From NCBI RefSeq assembly GCF_032911225.1, contig NZ_CP136600.1, positions 4,278,001 through 4,342,000 of the forward strand: a stretch of DNA of 64,000 bases. Reading direction: 5' to 3'. Origin of the DNA: Thalassotalea fonticola. GTDB lineage: Bacteria > Pseudomonadota > Gammaproteobacteria > Enterobacterales > Alteromonadaceae. The position numbers were made by a program, and so were the translations under genes. This document shows positions 1-13,942 of the stretch, piece by piece; positions within the stretch are counted from its first letter, which is position 1, and each line of letters opens with the position of its first letter. Below the pieces are notes generated by a model. The model had not been told where the DNA came from and searched no databases. It was given only the letters and a program-made list of their open reading frames with translations.

Positions 1-63
1 GTAACGTTGTAGCTTTATTACTAAACCATCTTTTTGTGCTTTTGAAAATTCAATTGTAGACAA
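1..63 (-). CDS. DUF2164-type protein, N-terminus only (cut by window edge)
   Basis: Reading leftwards from a TTG at 63, the frame is open to the window edge and encodes 21 residues beginning MSTIEFSKAQKDGLV. An AAGGA Shine-Dalgarno sequence lies 5 bases upstream of the TTG. The start matches my memory of the small DUF2164 family, which usually begins with I-x-F-[ST]-K-x-[EQ]-[KR] and has no known function. It follows the 76-residue gene at 95-325 by about 30 bases on the same strand, so the two are probably co-transcribed. Only the N-terminus is visible, so the family call is tentative. Confidence 0.5.
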   Translation of the reverse strand, partial: MSTIEFSKAQKDGLVIKLQRY

Positions 64-94
64 AGTAATCCTTATTTGTGTGTTGCAATTGGTA

Positions 95-325
95 TTAATT
101 TAACGCAATAACCTTTGGGTGTTTGTCGCTAGAATATTCGTGGTAAATATCATCTAAATAAGTAGCTAAGTTCGTCACTTCCATTTCAGCAGGGATTATT
201 ACATCATAAACCCTAGAGCGTATACCAACATCAGATTCGATAAACAATAGCCACTCGTTATTCCTTCTATGAACAGACATTTTTTTGCCGAATACGTCAA
301 ATTGAAGCGGTTTATTGTGCTGCAT
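95..325 (-). CDS. Small conserved hypothetical protein (DUF7661-like)
   Basis: This is a 76-residue soluble protein with no signal peptide or membrane segment. It opens with a short beta-rich stretch (LQFDVFGKKMSVHRRNNEWL) and ends with an acidic helix and a HP-x-V motif (YLDDIYHEYSSDKHPKV). That pattern resembles the small DUF7661 family, from memory and without a search. No strong ribosome binding site is visible. The next gene on the same strand, at 63, is about 30 bases downstream, suggesting a two-gene unit. Function is unknown. Confidence 0.55.
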   Translation of the reverse strand: MQHNKPLQFDVFGKKMSVHRRNNEWLLFIESDVGIRSRVYDVIIPAEMEVTNLATYLDDIYHEYSSDKHPKVIALN

Positions 326-401
326 TAATATTATTCATTAACTAAAAAATCTAGATTACTTAGTTAAAGATTAATTTTCAAGAGAAAATCTAGACATAAA
401 A

Positions 402-423
402 AAGGCGGGTATAAGCCCGCCTT
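402..423 (-). terminator. Rho-independent terminator of gltBD
   Basis: An 8-bp GC-rich stem (AAGGCGGG with CCCGCCTT, loop 410-415) is followed on the minus strand by a run of T. It lies just downstream of the gltD stop codon. Confidence 0.85.
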
Positions 424-446
424 CGTGATCATTATAATGATTTAAT

Positions 447-6358
<5,912 letters not shown>

Positions 6359-6916
6359 GCATTGTTCTCCTGAATACTTTCTCGTTGGCGATATTTTTAT
6401 GCAATAAAGAGAATATTAATATCTAAAAAATGAATAATTATCACAAATCCCAACGGGGGAACTTTCTAAGATATAAGGATGTGAGGCAAAGGTCAATATA
6501 AATTAGAGTTATTACTCTTTATGTTTTATAGGTCGTATGGGGCCATTTTCAAAGTATGGAGCTCGGTATGTTTTTACAAAAACCAGTAAAAATAAGGGGA
6601 TGAAAGATTTGTAGTTTACCTTGGAAACTTTTGACTGTTATTCCATTTGTGTCAAAAAAATAAATAAAAAATATAATTCGATTATATAAAGCAATGTTTG
6701 TTCTGGTTAATTAGTGTTCAGGTAAGGTGGTTTGCATTTTAATATCGATATATTTTCGAAGCAGTTAACTGCGCTATAACGAGTGAATAAATTCATGCAG
6801 AGCCCACTAGATTGAAAAACTCATAGAACGATGATTAGAAAAGTTGATTGCTCTGATTTGAGATTATCATCAGAAATATTTATCCTGAGGTTATTTCCTA
6901 ATGAACGGCATAAAAA
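6359..6916. other. Gene-free region upstream of gltB
   Basis: About 560 bases between the gltB start and the folE2 terminator. It is AT-rich and must hold the gltBD promoter. I found no convincing coding frame, tRNA or strong hairpin on either strand. Confidence 0.5.
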
Positions 6917-6941
6917 AGCCAGTAGTTAAAAACTACTGGCT
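6917..6941 (-). terminator. Rho-independent terminator of folE2
   Basis: A perfect 11-bp stem (AGCCAGTAGTT with AACTACTGGCT, loop AAA) is followed on the minus strand by six T residues. It lies 35 bases past the folE2 stop. Confidence 0.9.
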
Positions 6942-6975
6942 GTTAAAACCGTCAGATATAAGGTTAGCTAAACTA

Positions 6976-7902
6976 TTAAGCTTTATAACCGTCTTCAATG
7001 CCTTTGGTGGTGATAGCAATAGCATCATGGGCATGTAAAGATTCAAGGTGGTTAATTTTAACCCAGAAGTCATCATAACCTTCAATTAAGTTCATTGCAT
7101 GTTGAACACGACGAGCAGCATCTTCACAGAACATTAAGTTTTGACCATTCAAGCGAGCAAATTCTTGTTCGTCTTCGCGCTTAACTGCAGCTTGTACAGG
7201 TGTTTGTAATGACGCTTCTACCGTGTCAACTATATCGGTAATAGGGAAGGAACTTACCATTGAATTAAGTTTCACTTTTATTTCAGCAATAGAACGTTGG
7301 CTATGCGGAGTTGCTACAATACCTTCAGTGGTGCCTAACCATTGCTGGATGTCTTCTTTTGCAATACTGTCTTGCTGTTCAAACTTACTTGCAAATGCTT
7401 GTTGAATTAATTGGCGGGCAAGGGCAGCTGAACATGGACATGTAGATGAATAGGCAATATCTATGCATAGTTCAATGTCTAGTTTGCCTTGTTCAATTTT
7501 ACCAATAATGGTCACCGGGTATACACGCCAGCCTTTTTTACCACTAATTAACGCTTCTCTGCGCATCGGATAGTCAAAGCTAAATTTAACAAATGCAGTA
7601 TCACTTAAGTCTTCATGTGAACTAATAAACTCATTAAGTAAGCCTGTTAATGCTTGGTAAGTCAGAGTGTTGTTGCTGGCTAAATCGTCAAGTAATAAAT
7701 ATAAGCGCGACATGTGAATGCCTTTCGCTTTTGGATCGTTTAAATTAACAAAAGCATCTATGTGAGCAGAAACAACACGCTCAGCTTCATCTTTAGCTGC
7801 AACCATTACTGGCATTTCAATATTACCCATACCTACTCTATCTAGAGTACCTTCGGTTTGTGCCGCGGTTTGGTTGGCTATATCTGGCATTGATGTAGGC
7901 AT
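6976..7902 (-). CDS. folE2: GTP cyclohydrolase FolE2 (type IB)
   Basis: FolE2 converts GTP to 7,8-dihydroneopterin triphosphate, the first step of folate and queuosine/biopterin synthesis. The 308-residue length fits the COG1469 family. The conserved metal-site segment [13 protein letters not shown] lies near residues 150-160 and FCEDAARR near residue 260. Type IB enzymes can work with metals other than zinc, unlike FolE. In several bacteria they are switched on by Zur under zinc shortage, but I see no clear Zur box upstream here. The gene is transcribed alone. Confidence 0.93.
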   Translation of the reverse strand: MPTSMPDIANQTAAQTEGTLDRVGMGNIEMPVMVAAKDEAERVVSAHIDAFVNLNDPKAKGIHMSRLYLLLDDLASNNTLTYQALTGLLNEFISSHEDLSDTAFVKFSFDYPMRREALISGKKGWRVYPVTIIGKIEQGKLDIELCIDIAYSSTCPCSAALARQLIQQAFASKFEQQDSIAKEDIQQWLGTTEGIVATPHSQRSIAEIKVKLNSMVSSFPITDIVDTVEASLQTPVQAAVKREDEQEFARLNGQNLMFCEDAARRVQHAMNLIEGYDDFWVKINHLESLHAHDAIAITTKGIEDGYKA

Positions 7903-8345
7903 ATTGTTCGTGATTCCTATAAGTATTCGTTAATGTGCAAATTGCTTAATTTAAAGGCGCATATTTTAGCTGAACTTGGCTAATTATTTTATCTTTTTTT
8001 AGAGTTTAAAAGAAAAACTTATATACTTTTTTAAAGACCTAGTAAAAAGGTCGGCTATTTTGAATGAATTATGCGCTAAAAGCAATGTTTATACCTGTTG
8101 CCATTCAAAGTGAAGTTAAATTTTAGACCTGATTATTGAGGATCTACAGGTATCGAAGGGATTTAACTATACTAAAAGGTTAAATCCCTTAAGTGTTTGT
8201 GAGTTTTAGGTTGCAAAAATGTACTTTGTTGGTAACTGCAGGTGTTAATTGTATTTTATTGCAGCAAAGCGAAATCTTTCATGCTATGTTTTTCAAAATT
8301 ATAAACGTAAAAAGTTTCACTTAAATATTTTCCGGAGAAGAAATA
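7903..8345. other. Intergenic region between folE2 and the HPt gene, with a 12-bp inverted repeat
   Basis: This divergent spacer should hold promoters for folE2 and for the HPt gene. A perfect inverted repeat, AAGGGATTTAAC (8156-8167) with GTTAAATCCCTT (8179-8190), sits about 155 bases upstream of the HPt start. It has no T-run and no gene ends there, so it looks more like an operator or an RNA structure than a terminator. Confidence 0.5.
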
Positions 8346-8678
8346 ATGGAATTTCTTGATAAAGAGTTAATTAAACAATACATGGATGCGTTGGGAAATG
8401 AAGTGTTTAATCAAACAATTGATTTATATATTGAACAATCAGAAATATATTTAAAGCAATTAAATAATGCAATCAGTGACCAAAACTATACTTTATGGCA
8501 GGAAAGTTGTCATATTTTGAAATCAGCATCGGGTAATACCGGTTTAAAGCAAGTTTTTATTAAAGCTGGCAATATTGAATATTCTAAGCGCGACTTTTCG
8601 CAATTAGCCAAAGATTTAGATGAATTACACCAACTTAATAAAATTAGTATTGAACACATACAAAAATGGCTAGCCTGA
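8346..8678 (+). CDS. Stand-alone HPt phosphotransfer protein (HptA-like)
   Basis: A 110-residue HPt four-helix bundle. The phosphorylatable histidine is H56 in CHILKSASGNTGL, matching the family pattern H-x-L-K-[GS]-x-[SA]-x-x-x-G. It has no kinase or receiver domain, so it must relay phosphate between other proteins. A strong GGAGAAG ribosome binding site precedes the ATG. It converges on arcA at 8732-9454. In Shewanella a separate HPt protein, HptA, does the phosphotransfer to ArcA that the ArcB HPt domain does in E. coli. The position here suggests the same role, by inference. The stop codon lies inside the terminator hairpin. Confidence 0.85.
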   Translation: MEFLDKELIKQYMDALGNEVFNQTIDLYIEQSEIYLKQLNNAISDQNYTLWQESCHILKSASGNTGLKQVFIKAGNIEYSKRDFSQLAKDLDELHQLNKISIEHIQKWLA

Positions 8679-8694
8679 TCAGGCTAGCCATTTT
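8663..8694 (+). terminator. Terminator overlapping the HPt stop codon (likely bidirectional)
   Basis: A perfect 14-bp stem (AAAATGGCTAGCCT with AGGCTAGCCATTTT, loop GATC) contains the last codons and the TGA stop of the HPt gene. The A and T ends provide a short U-tract in both directions. Confidence 0.85.
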
Positions 8695-8705
8695 ACTTCA
8701 TCGAT

Positions 8706-8731
8706 TTGTAGTTATTAATTAATAACTACAA
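8706..8731 (-). terminator. Palindrome directly after the arcA stop
   Basis: A perfect 26-base palindrome with 13-base arms (TTGTAGTTATTAA and its complement) abuts the arcA stop codon. It may contribute to arcA 3'-end formation together with the hairpin at 8663-8694. Confidence 0.5.
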
Positions 8732-9454
8732 TTAAGCGTTTAAATTACCAACAAAACGGTAACCTTCACCATGAATTGTATTGATAAATTCAGGGCTTGT
8801 TGCATCTGTTTCAAAATGCTTACGTAAACGACGTATTGTTACATCTACAGTACGGTCATTTTCACGTAAATCTCGGCCTGTCATCTCTTGGATCAAATCT
8901 TGACGAGTTACTATTTTACCACGATTAGCCATCAATAAACGTAATGCACGGTACTCACCACGAGGAATTGGGAAAGTATTACCTTGTGGTGAAGTCATTT
9001 GACGAGAGTTAGGATCTAATTGCCATTCATTAAATTGAATCATCGCTGTATCGGCTACTGGCGTTGACTTTTCAGGTTGTGACATACGCTTTAATAAGTT
9101 ACGTACGCGAATGGTTAACTCACGTGGATTAAATGGTTTCGTGATATAGTCATCGGCACCAATTTCTAGCCCCAATACTTTATCTACATCGCTATCACGA
9201 CCAGTGATAAAGATTAAACCAGTATCATTTTTCTCAACCAATTCACGAGCTAGTAATAAACCGTTTTTACCCGGTAGATTAATGTCCATTAATACTAGAT
9301 CAATGTCGTTATCTTGTAATTGCTGTGACATGCTTTCGCCATTGGCTGCAATTAAAGTAGTGTAACCTTCAGCATCAAATAAGTTCTGTAGGTTTAAACG
9401 TGTTACTTCTTCATCTTCAACAATTAAAATTTTAGCTTGAGCTTGGTTGATCAT
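8732..9454 (-). CDS. arcA: Aerobic respiration response regulator ArcA
   Basis: An OmpR-family regulator of 240 residues. The N-terminal receiver has the acidic pocket (EDEE, 13-16), phospho-acceptor D57 in LMDINLPG, and the conserved lysine in DYITKPF near 106. The C-terminal winged helix (about 140-236) ends in INTIHGEGYRFV. The sequence is close to enterobacterial ArcA, which represses aerobic respiration genes when oxygen is low. No sensor kinase is nearby. Its convergent neighbour is an HPt protein, the likely phosphodonor. A small hairpin (9479-9503) lies in its 5' leader. Confidence 0.92.
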   Translation of the reverse strand: MINQAQAKILIVEDEEVTRLNLQNLFDAEGYTTLIAANGESMSQQLQDNDIDLVLMDINLPGKNGLLLARELVEKNDTGLIFITGRDSDVDKVLGLEIGADDYITKPFNPRELTIRVRNLLKRMSQPEKSTPVADTAMIQFNEWQLDPNSRQMTSPQGNTFPIPRGEYRALRLLMANRGKIVTRQDLIQEMTGRDLRENDRTVDVTIRRLRKHFETDATSPEFINTIHGEGYRFVGNLNA

Positions 9455-9864
9455 ATCTACCTCTGTTTAATAAACTTTAACAAGTAAGTAGTGCCTACTT
9501 GTTGTTCAGAAAGTGATGTTATTTTAGACAATCAATTTTCTGTTCAAAAATATATGTTGCATATGATAGAGCAAGTAGCCAAGGATACAATGGTGAAATT
9601 GTTGTAAAAATGTAAGTTAAAATATGTAAATGAGAATCAGCAATACTGAGTTAAGTTGTTGAAAATTAATAATAAATAAATGTACTTAAATTGTGTGATG
9701 TAAAACTTGATTTGCAACAAATTGTAAACAGGAAGGTTTTTTTAGGTTAGTTAGAGATGAATTTCGCAAATATATGATTGAATTTTGGTTAATGGCTTGT
9801 TGCCATCAACCTTTAATTAACTTTGTTTTGAGTTAATTATAACTTCTCATCAATAGTTCTTACG
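9455..9864. other. Gene-free region upstream of arcA
   Basis: About 410 AT-rich bases. An 8-bp inverted repeat, AACAAGTA (9479-9486) with TACTTGTT (9496-9503), falls in the probable arcA leader. An imperfect hairpin at 9787-9811 and an inverted repeat AATTAACT/AGTTAATT (9814-9837) lie past the rsmC stop and may end that transcript, but neither has a clear T-run. No coding frame is seen. Confidence 0.45.
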
Positions 9865-10908
9865 TTAATGGCTATTTTTACAATGATGAATGGCAAAGCC
9901 TTTTTTATTAGCTAATATTTCAGGCTGGTTAATTTCAGCTTTAATAATTGGTGCATATTTTAGAAAATTATTAGCAACGATGGTTAGAGTGGCATTTTTT
10001 AACAAGTGCATTTTTATATTCTTTAAAAATTGCTCTGTTGCCTGGTAATTGGTTTTAATACCCTGATGGAATGGTGGGTTTGATAATACCGCATTGTATT
10101 TACCACTAACGTTAGATAAACCGTTTGATGGATAAACCTTTGCAGATAATTTATTCAGTTGCAGAGTTTTATTGGTGCTGGCAATAGCTAGGGCATTTAC
10201 ATCAAGCATTTCTACTTCAGTATTTGGAAATGTTTTTTTCACAAAGCCGCCAATGATACCGGCGCCACAACCAAAATCTAAAACCTTTCCTGAAATGTTA
10301 CTGGGCAAATTCTCCAACAGTAAACGAGTTCCATTATCAACTTCGCCGCTACTGAATACTCCCGGTAACGATGCCACCTGAATTTCAGTATTATCAATAG
10401 TTAAACTGAATTTGTCGTACCAAGCCTCTAAATTAAACTCCGGAGCATGATTATTAAATATGATCTCAAATATAATGCAATGTCTGGCAGAGTCTATTTT
10501 ATTAGCGTTGAGAGAATAGTCGCTACTTAATTTTATAGCTGATTTAACGCCACCTTTATTTTCACCGACCACTAAAATCACAGCGTTTTCAGCCAGTGTT
10601 GGTGCCAGCATAGCCAATAAGAATTGATATTCTTTTTTTGATTTTGGAAAATAGATAATAACCAAGTCGTGCAATTGTTCTGTTATGTACTGTTCACTAC
10701 ACTGACTATTTATTTGGCTTGAATATTTTGAGCTGATGCTTTGGTATTCTGCGTAATTTACGTTGTAGCTACTAATCGTTGCTTGCGGGACGGTTGTTTG
10801 CAAGTGGGTAAAAAATTCATTATCAGGACAGCCAACAACCAGTGGATTTGTACTTTCCAGTAAATCTTCGTTTCTAAGTAATAGTTGTGATGGGTTTGAT
10901 AATGACAT
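9865..10908 (-). CDS. rsmC: 16S rRNA (guanine1207-N2)-methyltransferase RsmC
   Basis: RsmC methylates G1207 of 16S rRNA in the 30S subunit using S-adenosylmethionine. The 347-residue protein has the two-domain RsmC layout: a degenerate N-terminal half, then a catalytic Rossmann domain with the SAM motif VLDFGCGAGIIG (about 210-221). The N6/N2-methylase signature NPPFHQG lies near residue 277. The C-terminal end (NNFLKYAPII...GFAIHHCK) is typical. It is transcribed alone. Confidence 0.92.
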   Translation of the reverse strand: MSLSNPSQLLLRNEDLLESTNPLVVGCPDNEFFTHLQTTVPQATISSYNVNYAEYQSISSKYSSQINSQCSEQYITEQLHDLVIIYFPKSKKEYQFLLAMLAPTLAENAVILVVGENKGGVKSAIKLSSDYSLNANKIDSARHCIIFEIIFNNHAPEFNLEAWYDKFSLTIDNTEIQVASLPGVFSSGEVDNGTRLLLENLPSNISGKVLDFGCGAGIIGGFVKKTFPNTEVEMLDVNALAIASTNKTLQLNKLSAKVYPSNGLSNVSGKYNAVLSNPPFHQGIKTNYQATEQFLKNIKMHLLKNATLTIVANNFLKYAPIIKAEINQPEILANKKGFAIHHCKNSH

Positions 10909-11079
10909 TAAGTAAACTCAATTAAATATTTAAGCGCTATTTTCTTAATTAAGCAGAGAATAGTAAAGAAAATATTCATAAAAGCGGTAAGTAATATACC
11001 TTATGCTTAAAATGATTCACTTTTTGATGTTAAAACATTGAAATAAATTTAACTAGATGATTAAATAGCCAGCATTGAA

Positions 11080-11264
11080 TGTCCCTAGAAATAGGGTTAC
11101 ATCAGAAGAGGAGCGTTAACCAGGTAGTTATCTTTAGGGGCCTTTACCCCGAAAATAGATAATGAGGGGGATTAACGCCGAGGCATAAGTGAAAAAGGTA
11201 ACACTTATGTCGGACGAATGGGTTGAATCCCTTCGGCTGTCACTTAACGGCACATAAATGTTTA
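11080..11264 (+). ncRNA. Lysine riboswitch (L box)
   Basis: The conserved lysine aptamer blocks appear in order: CAGAAGAGGAGCGTTAACCA (11104-11123), a variable stem, GAGGGGGATTAACGCCGAGG (11164-11183), a CATAAGTG/CACTTATG stem, then GGGTTGAATCCCTTCGGCTG with GTCAC (to about 11263). These correspond closely to the E. coli lysC leader blocks. The aptamer lies 140 bases upstream of a dapA-type gene on the same strand, so lysine is expected to reduce its expression. The expression platform (about 11290-11350, with GAGAG/CTCTC and TTGCACA/TGTGTAA pairings) is not a textbook terminator, so control may be translational or through RNA decay. Confidence 0.93.
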
Positions 11265-11401
11265 CTACAACAGTAGATAATTTTGGTTTAAGTGGAGAGC
11301 TTCTGGTATTTGCACATTACTTGTGTAAATTCCTCTCTTCCTTTCTCTAAAACGCTTAACGATTAAATTAATAATAGGTATTTCCATATTATTAAGAAGT
11401 A

Positions 11402-12328
11402 ATGAGATTTAACATGACAACTTTTCAACTTAATGATTTTGCTCTTTGGACTGCACTTGTTACCCCCTTTGACCAAAACGGTAGCGTCGATTATAACTGC
11501 TTGGCAAAAATTGTGGACGATCAGCAACAAGCTGGTAATGGTATTTTAATTTGCGGCAGTACCGGCGAAGGTTTAGCTCTTAAGCAAGAAGAGCAATTAA
11601 ATATTGTAAAATTCATTTGTGATTTAAAACCAACGGTGCCTTTAATGGTCGCAGTTGGCGCTTTTGATCTTCCTGCTCAAATAGCTTGGATTGAAGCGTG
11701 TAATGAATTGCCGGTGCACAGCTATTTATTAACCGCACCAATTTATGCCAAACCAGGTGTTATTGGTCAAACTCAATGGTTTTCAGCGTTGCTTGATGCG
11801 GCAAAACAGCCTTGTATGTTATACAACGTGCCTTCTCGTGCAGGTATTAGTATTCCAGCTCAAACCGTTAAAAATTTATCAGAACATGAAAATTTATGGG
11901 CGATGAAAGAAGCCAGCGGTGATATAAACGAATTTCTTGCTTTTGCGGGCGCTGCGCCAAACATGAAAATGTTTTCTGGCGAAGATACACTTATCCCTTA
12001 TTTAGCCGCTGTTGGTGCTGTTGGCTTAGTATCGGTATGTGCCAATGCATGGCCAGAAGCCACTAATTTGTATGTACAAAAATCTTTAGCCGGCGAAGGT
12101 ACTGATCTGGTTCCTGTTTGGAATAGCGCTATCTCATCATTGTTTGATGTAGCTAACCCTATTCCTGTAAAAGTGTTAATGCATAAACAAGCGGTGTTAA
12201 ACACCCCTGTTTTACGTGCACCTTTAACTCATCTTGAACTCGAATCAGATAAAGCAATACTAGCAGCTGATTCTGCTATTACAGAATGGTTATGTCAAAG
12301 CCGTACTCATTTACGTATCGTTAAGTAA
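11402..12328 (+). CDS. dapA: 4-hydroxy-tetrahydrodipicolinate synthase family protein (DapA)
   Basis: A class I aldolase of the DapA/NanA superfamily. DapA condenses pyruvate with aspartate semialdehyde in the first committed step of lysine and diaminopimelate synthesis. Visible active-site features are GSTGE (52-56), Y141 in YNVPSRAG with R146, and the Schiff-base lysine K169 in WAMKEASGD. The lysine riboswitch upstream supports a role in lysine synthesis over sialate or other aldolase functions. The ATG at 11402 has AAGAAG close in front; ATG 11414, behind a weak GAG, is an alternative start. A strong hairpin follows the stop. Confidence 0.88.
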   Translation: MRFNMTTFQLNDFALWTALVTPFDQNGSVDYNCLAKIVDDQQQAGNGILICGSTGEGLALKQEEQLNIVKFICDLKPTVPLMVAVGAFDLPAQIAWIEACNELPVHSYLLTAPIYAKPGVIGQTQWFSALLDAAKQPCMLYNVPSRAGISIPAQTVKNLSEHENLWAMKEASGDINEFLAFAGAAPNMKMFSGEDTLIPYLAAVGAVGLVSVCANAWPEATNLYVQKSLAGEGTDLVPVWNSAISSLFDVANPIPVKVLMHKQAVLNTPVLRAPLTHLELESDKAILAADSAITEWLCQSRTHLRIVK

Positions 12329-12348
12329 TTAAATTCTAACTGCATTAA

Positions 12349-12385
12349 GTGTGACCGTTGGCGGATAGCCAGCGGTGCTTCACAC
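12349..12385 (+). terminator. Strong hairpin after dapA, possible terminator
   Basis: GTGTGA (12349-12354) pairs with TCACAC (12380-12385), and CCGTTGGC pairs with GCCAGCGG inside it, with one G-T wobble. The following sequence is only moderately T-rich. Termination of dapA is the simplest role. Confidence 0.6.
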
Positions 12386-12504
12386 ACTATTTCTGTTAAC
12401 TCCTTTAATTTTATTTGATCTTGGCAAAATAAAACCGCACAATCCTCGGCTGATCTGCAACTTGCCATAAACGCAGTATAAAGCAGGGTAAAAAATCAAG
12501 AGAC

Positions 12505-12558
12505 TAATCCGTTTGGTATTAGACCGCAAGCGGCAATATTTAATCCGATTGGTATTAG
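12505..12558. repeat. Pair of 18-bp direct repeats upstream of the TrmH-family gene
   Basis: TAATCCGTTTGGTATTAG (12505-12522) recurs as TAATCCGATTGGTATTAG (12541-12558), with one mismatch and a spacing of 36 bases. The second copy ends 21 bases before the ATG at 12580. Between them is a small CCGC-AA-GCGG hairpin. They could be regulator sites or copies of a dispersed repeat. Confidence 0.7.
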
Positions 12559-12579
12559 TGCGTAACAAGAGTAGAAAGC

Positions 12580-13128
12580 ATGCATTCAAAAATACAGCTT
12601 AGCAAAGAAGACATTAGAAAAACCAAACCAGCACGAAATGAATACTTAAATAAGCCAAAAACACCGTTGATACTGGTATTAGATAATGTAACTAACAGCT
12701 ACAATGTTGGCTCTTTGATACGCTTGGCTGATGCTTTTGCTATCGAAAAAATTATTATTTGTGGCGAGCTAACTATCTCAGATAAGAAGTTTAAAAAAGC
12801 CTCCAGAAATGAAGCTAAGTGGGTTTGTATTGAATATAGTGATAGCACCACTGCAAGTGTACAAACATTAGTGGAGAAGGGGTATGCAGTTTATAGTGTT
12901 GAACTATGCCATCAGTCTGTTGATTATAGTGATGTAACTTACCCATCGCGCTGCGCATTAGTATTAGGCAATGAACGAAAAGGCGTAAGTGAAGCAGTAT
13001 TGCAATTAAGTCATCAGCAAATACACATTCCTATGTTTGGTATGGGTAACTCACTAAATGTGTCAACCGCTGGCGCTATTGTATTAGCTGAATGTGCAAA
13101 TCAAATTAGAAAACAGCCATCAGCCTAA
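12580..13128 (+). CDS. TrmH-family (SPOUT) RNA methyltransferase
   Basis: A 182-residue SpoU/TrmH-type protein that should 2'-O-methylate a ribose in tRNA or rRNA, using SAM bound in a trefoil knot. The three SPOUT motifs are visible: NVTNSYNVGSLIRLADAF (motif 1), ALVLGNERKGVS (motif 2), and IPMFGMGNSLNVSTAGAIVL (motif 3). It lacks the long N-terminal domain of TrmH or RlmB, so the target cannot be assigned. It stands alone, with AAGAG before the ATG and a pair of direct repeats upstream. Confidence 0.85.
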   Translation: MHSKIQLSKEDIRKTKPARNEYLNKPKTPLILVLDNVTNSYNVGSLIRLADAFAIEKIIICGELTISDKKFKKASRNEAKWVCIEYSDSTTASVQTLVEKGYAVYSVELCHQSVDYSDVTYPSRCALVLGNERKGVSEAVLQLSHQQIHIPMFGMGNSLNVSTAGAIVLAECANQIRKQPSA

Positions 13129-13207
13129 TTTCATAGTCAAAAAGTGCTAAAATATTTTCAGACACCTATCATTTAAATGAACATAAGTTGTATTGGAGTA
13201 TCTCTCA

Positions 13208-13657
13208 ATGAATAGCATTGATCTGTTTGTAAAAAACTGGGGTAGCAAACATTCGATGCTCCCAATAGATAACCATGATATTGCCGAGCTTGAGTCAAAA
13301 TTTAATGCATTCTTACCAGACTCATATAAATATTTAATTTCTAAATACGGCTTAGTCCACACGCCAAATGTGTTAACTAAAATCTGTGATTTAGGTGTCG
13401 ATATATCTGAAGTCCAAGACTTTTTAAGCCTTGATGATGTGTTTTCATTATCAAAGTTATATGAAATGAGTGGCATGCCAAAAGGGCATGTTTTGTTTGC
13501 ATCTGACTGTAAGGGAAATATGTTTTGTTTTAAACTTGCCGATTGTGCAGTTAAACAAGCAGATATACCCGTATGGTTTTATGACCATGATGCTCGCACT
13601 GTTAAAAAGGTATCCAATACTTTCACCAAATGGTTGGAAGAGTTCAATGAACTTTGA
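13208..13657 (+). CDS. SMI1/KNR4 (SUKH) family protein
   Basis: A 149-residue protein with the SUKH fold signature: LESKFNAFLPDSYKYLISKYGL near residues 25-45 and GHVLFASDCKGNMFCF near 95-110. Many SUKH proteins are immunity partners of secreted nuclease or CDI/T6SS toxins. No toxin gene is next to it, so it may be an orphan immunity gene or have a housekeeping role. I chose the ATG at 13208 because GGAG (13195-13198) lies 9 bases in front. An upstream in-frame TTG at 13193 overlaps that ribosome binding site. Confidence 0.75.
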   Translation: MNSIDLFVKNWGSKHSMLPIDNHDIAELESKFNAFLPDSYKYLISKYGLVHTPNVLTKICDLGVDISEVQDFLSLDDVFSLSKLYEMSGMPKGHVLFASDCKGNMFCFKLADCAVKQADIPVWFYDHDARTVKKVSNTFTKWLEEFNEL

Positions 13658-13789
13658 GACAGCTAACAAGGTTGTGGAATGAATAATTGATTCAAACAAT
13701 TACTTCACTGCAAATTTAAAAAATAATACCGATACAAAAACAATCAAAACTCTTTACTAAATCTAACTGTGGCTTATTGCTAGTTGCAG

Positions 13790-13856
13790 CTATACGATTT
13801 TAGAAAAAATACCCCTTCATCTCCCACTAGTGGAGCGAGATGAGGGACCTCATTAA
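13790..13856 (+). repeat. Dispersed repeat, 5' module (partial copy)
   Basis: A stretch including TATACGATTTTAGAAAAAAT, CTTCATCTCCCACTAGTGGA and GCGAGATGAGGGACCT matches 23525-23597 over most of its length. It lacks the 3' half seen in that copy. It lies downstream of two converging genes. See the repeats at 23525, 34021 and 38379. Confidence 0.75.
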
Positions 13857-13942
13857 GCGCATTGTGAATATAAAAATCTCGACTTCCGGAACTTGTTTTA
13901 GAATCAATCAAATGTCGTCTTATCCTATTCAGGCCTACTTCT

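Noticed and set aside
7903..7990. Zur box upstream of folE2
   Set aside because: folE2 is Zur-controlled in some bacteria, but no palindrome like the one at 20181-20195 is visible here.
12380..12589. Minus-strand frame of about 69 codons between dapA and the TrmH-family gene
   Set aside because: It overlaps the dapA hairpin and the direct repeats, has no ribosome binding site, and its product looks like random translation of repeat DNA.
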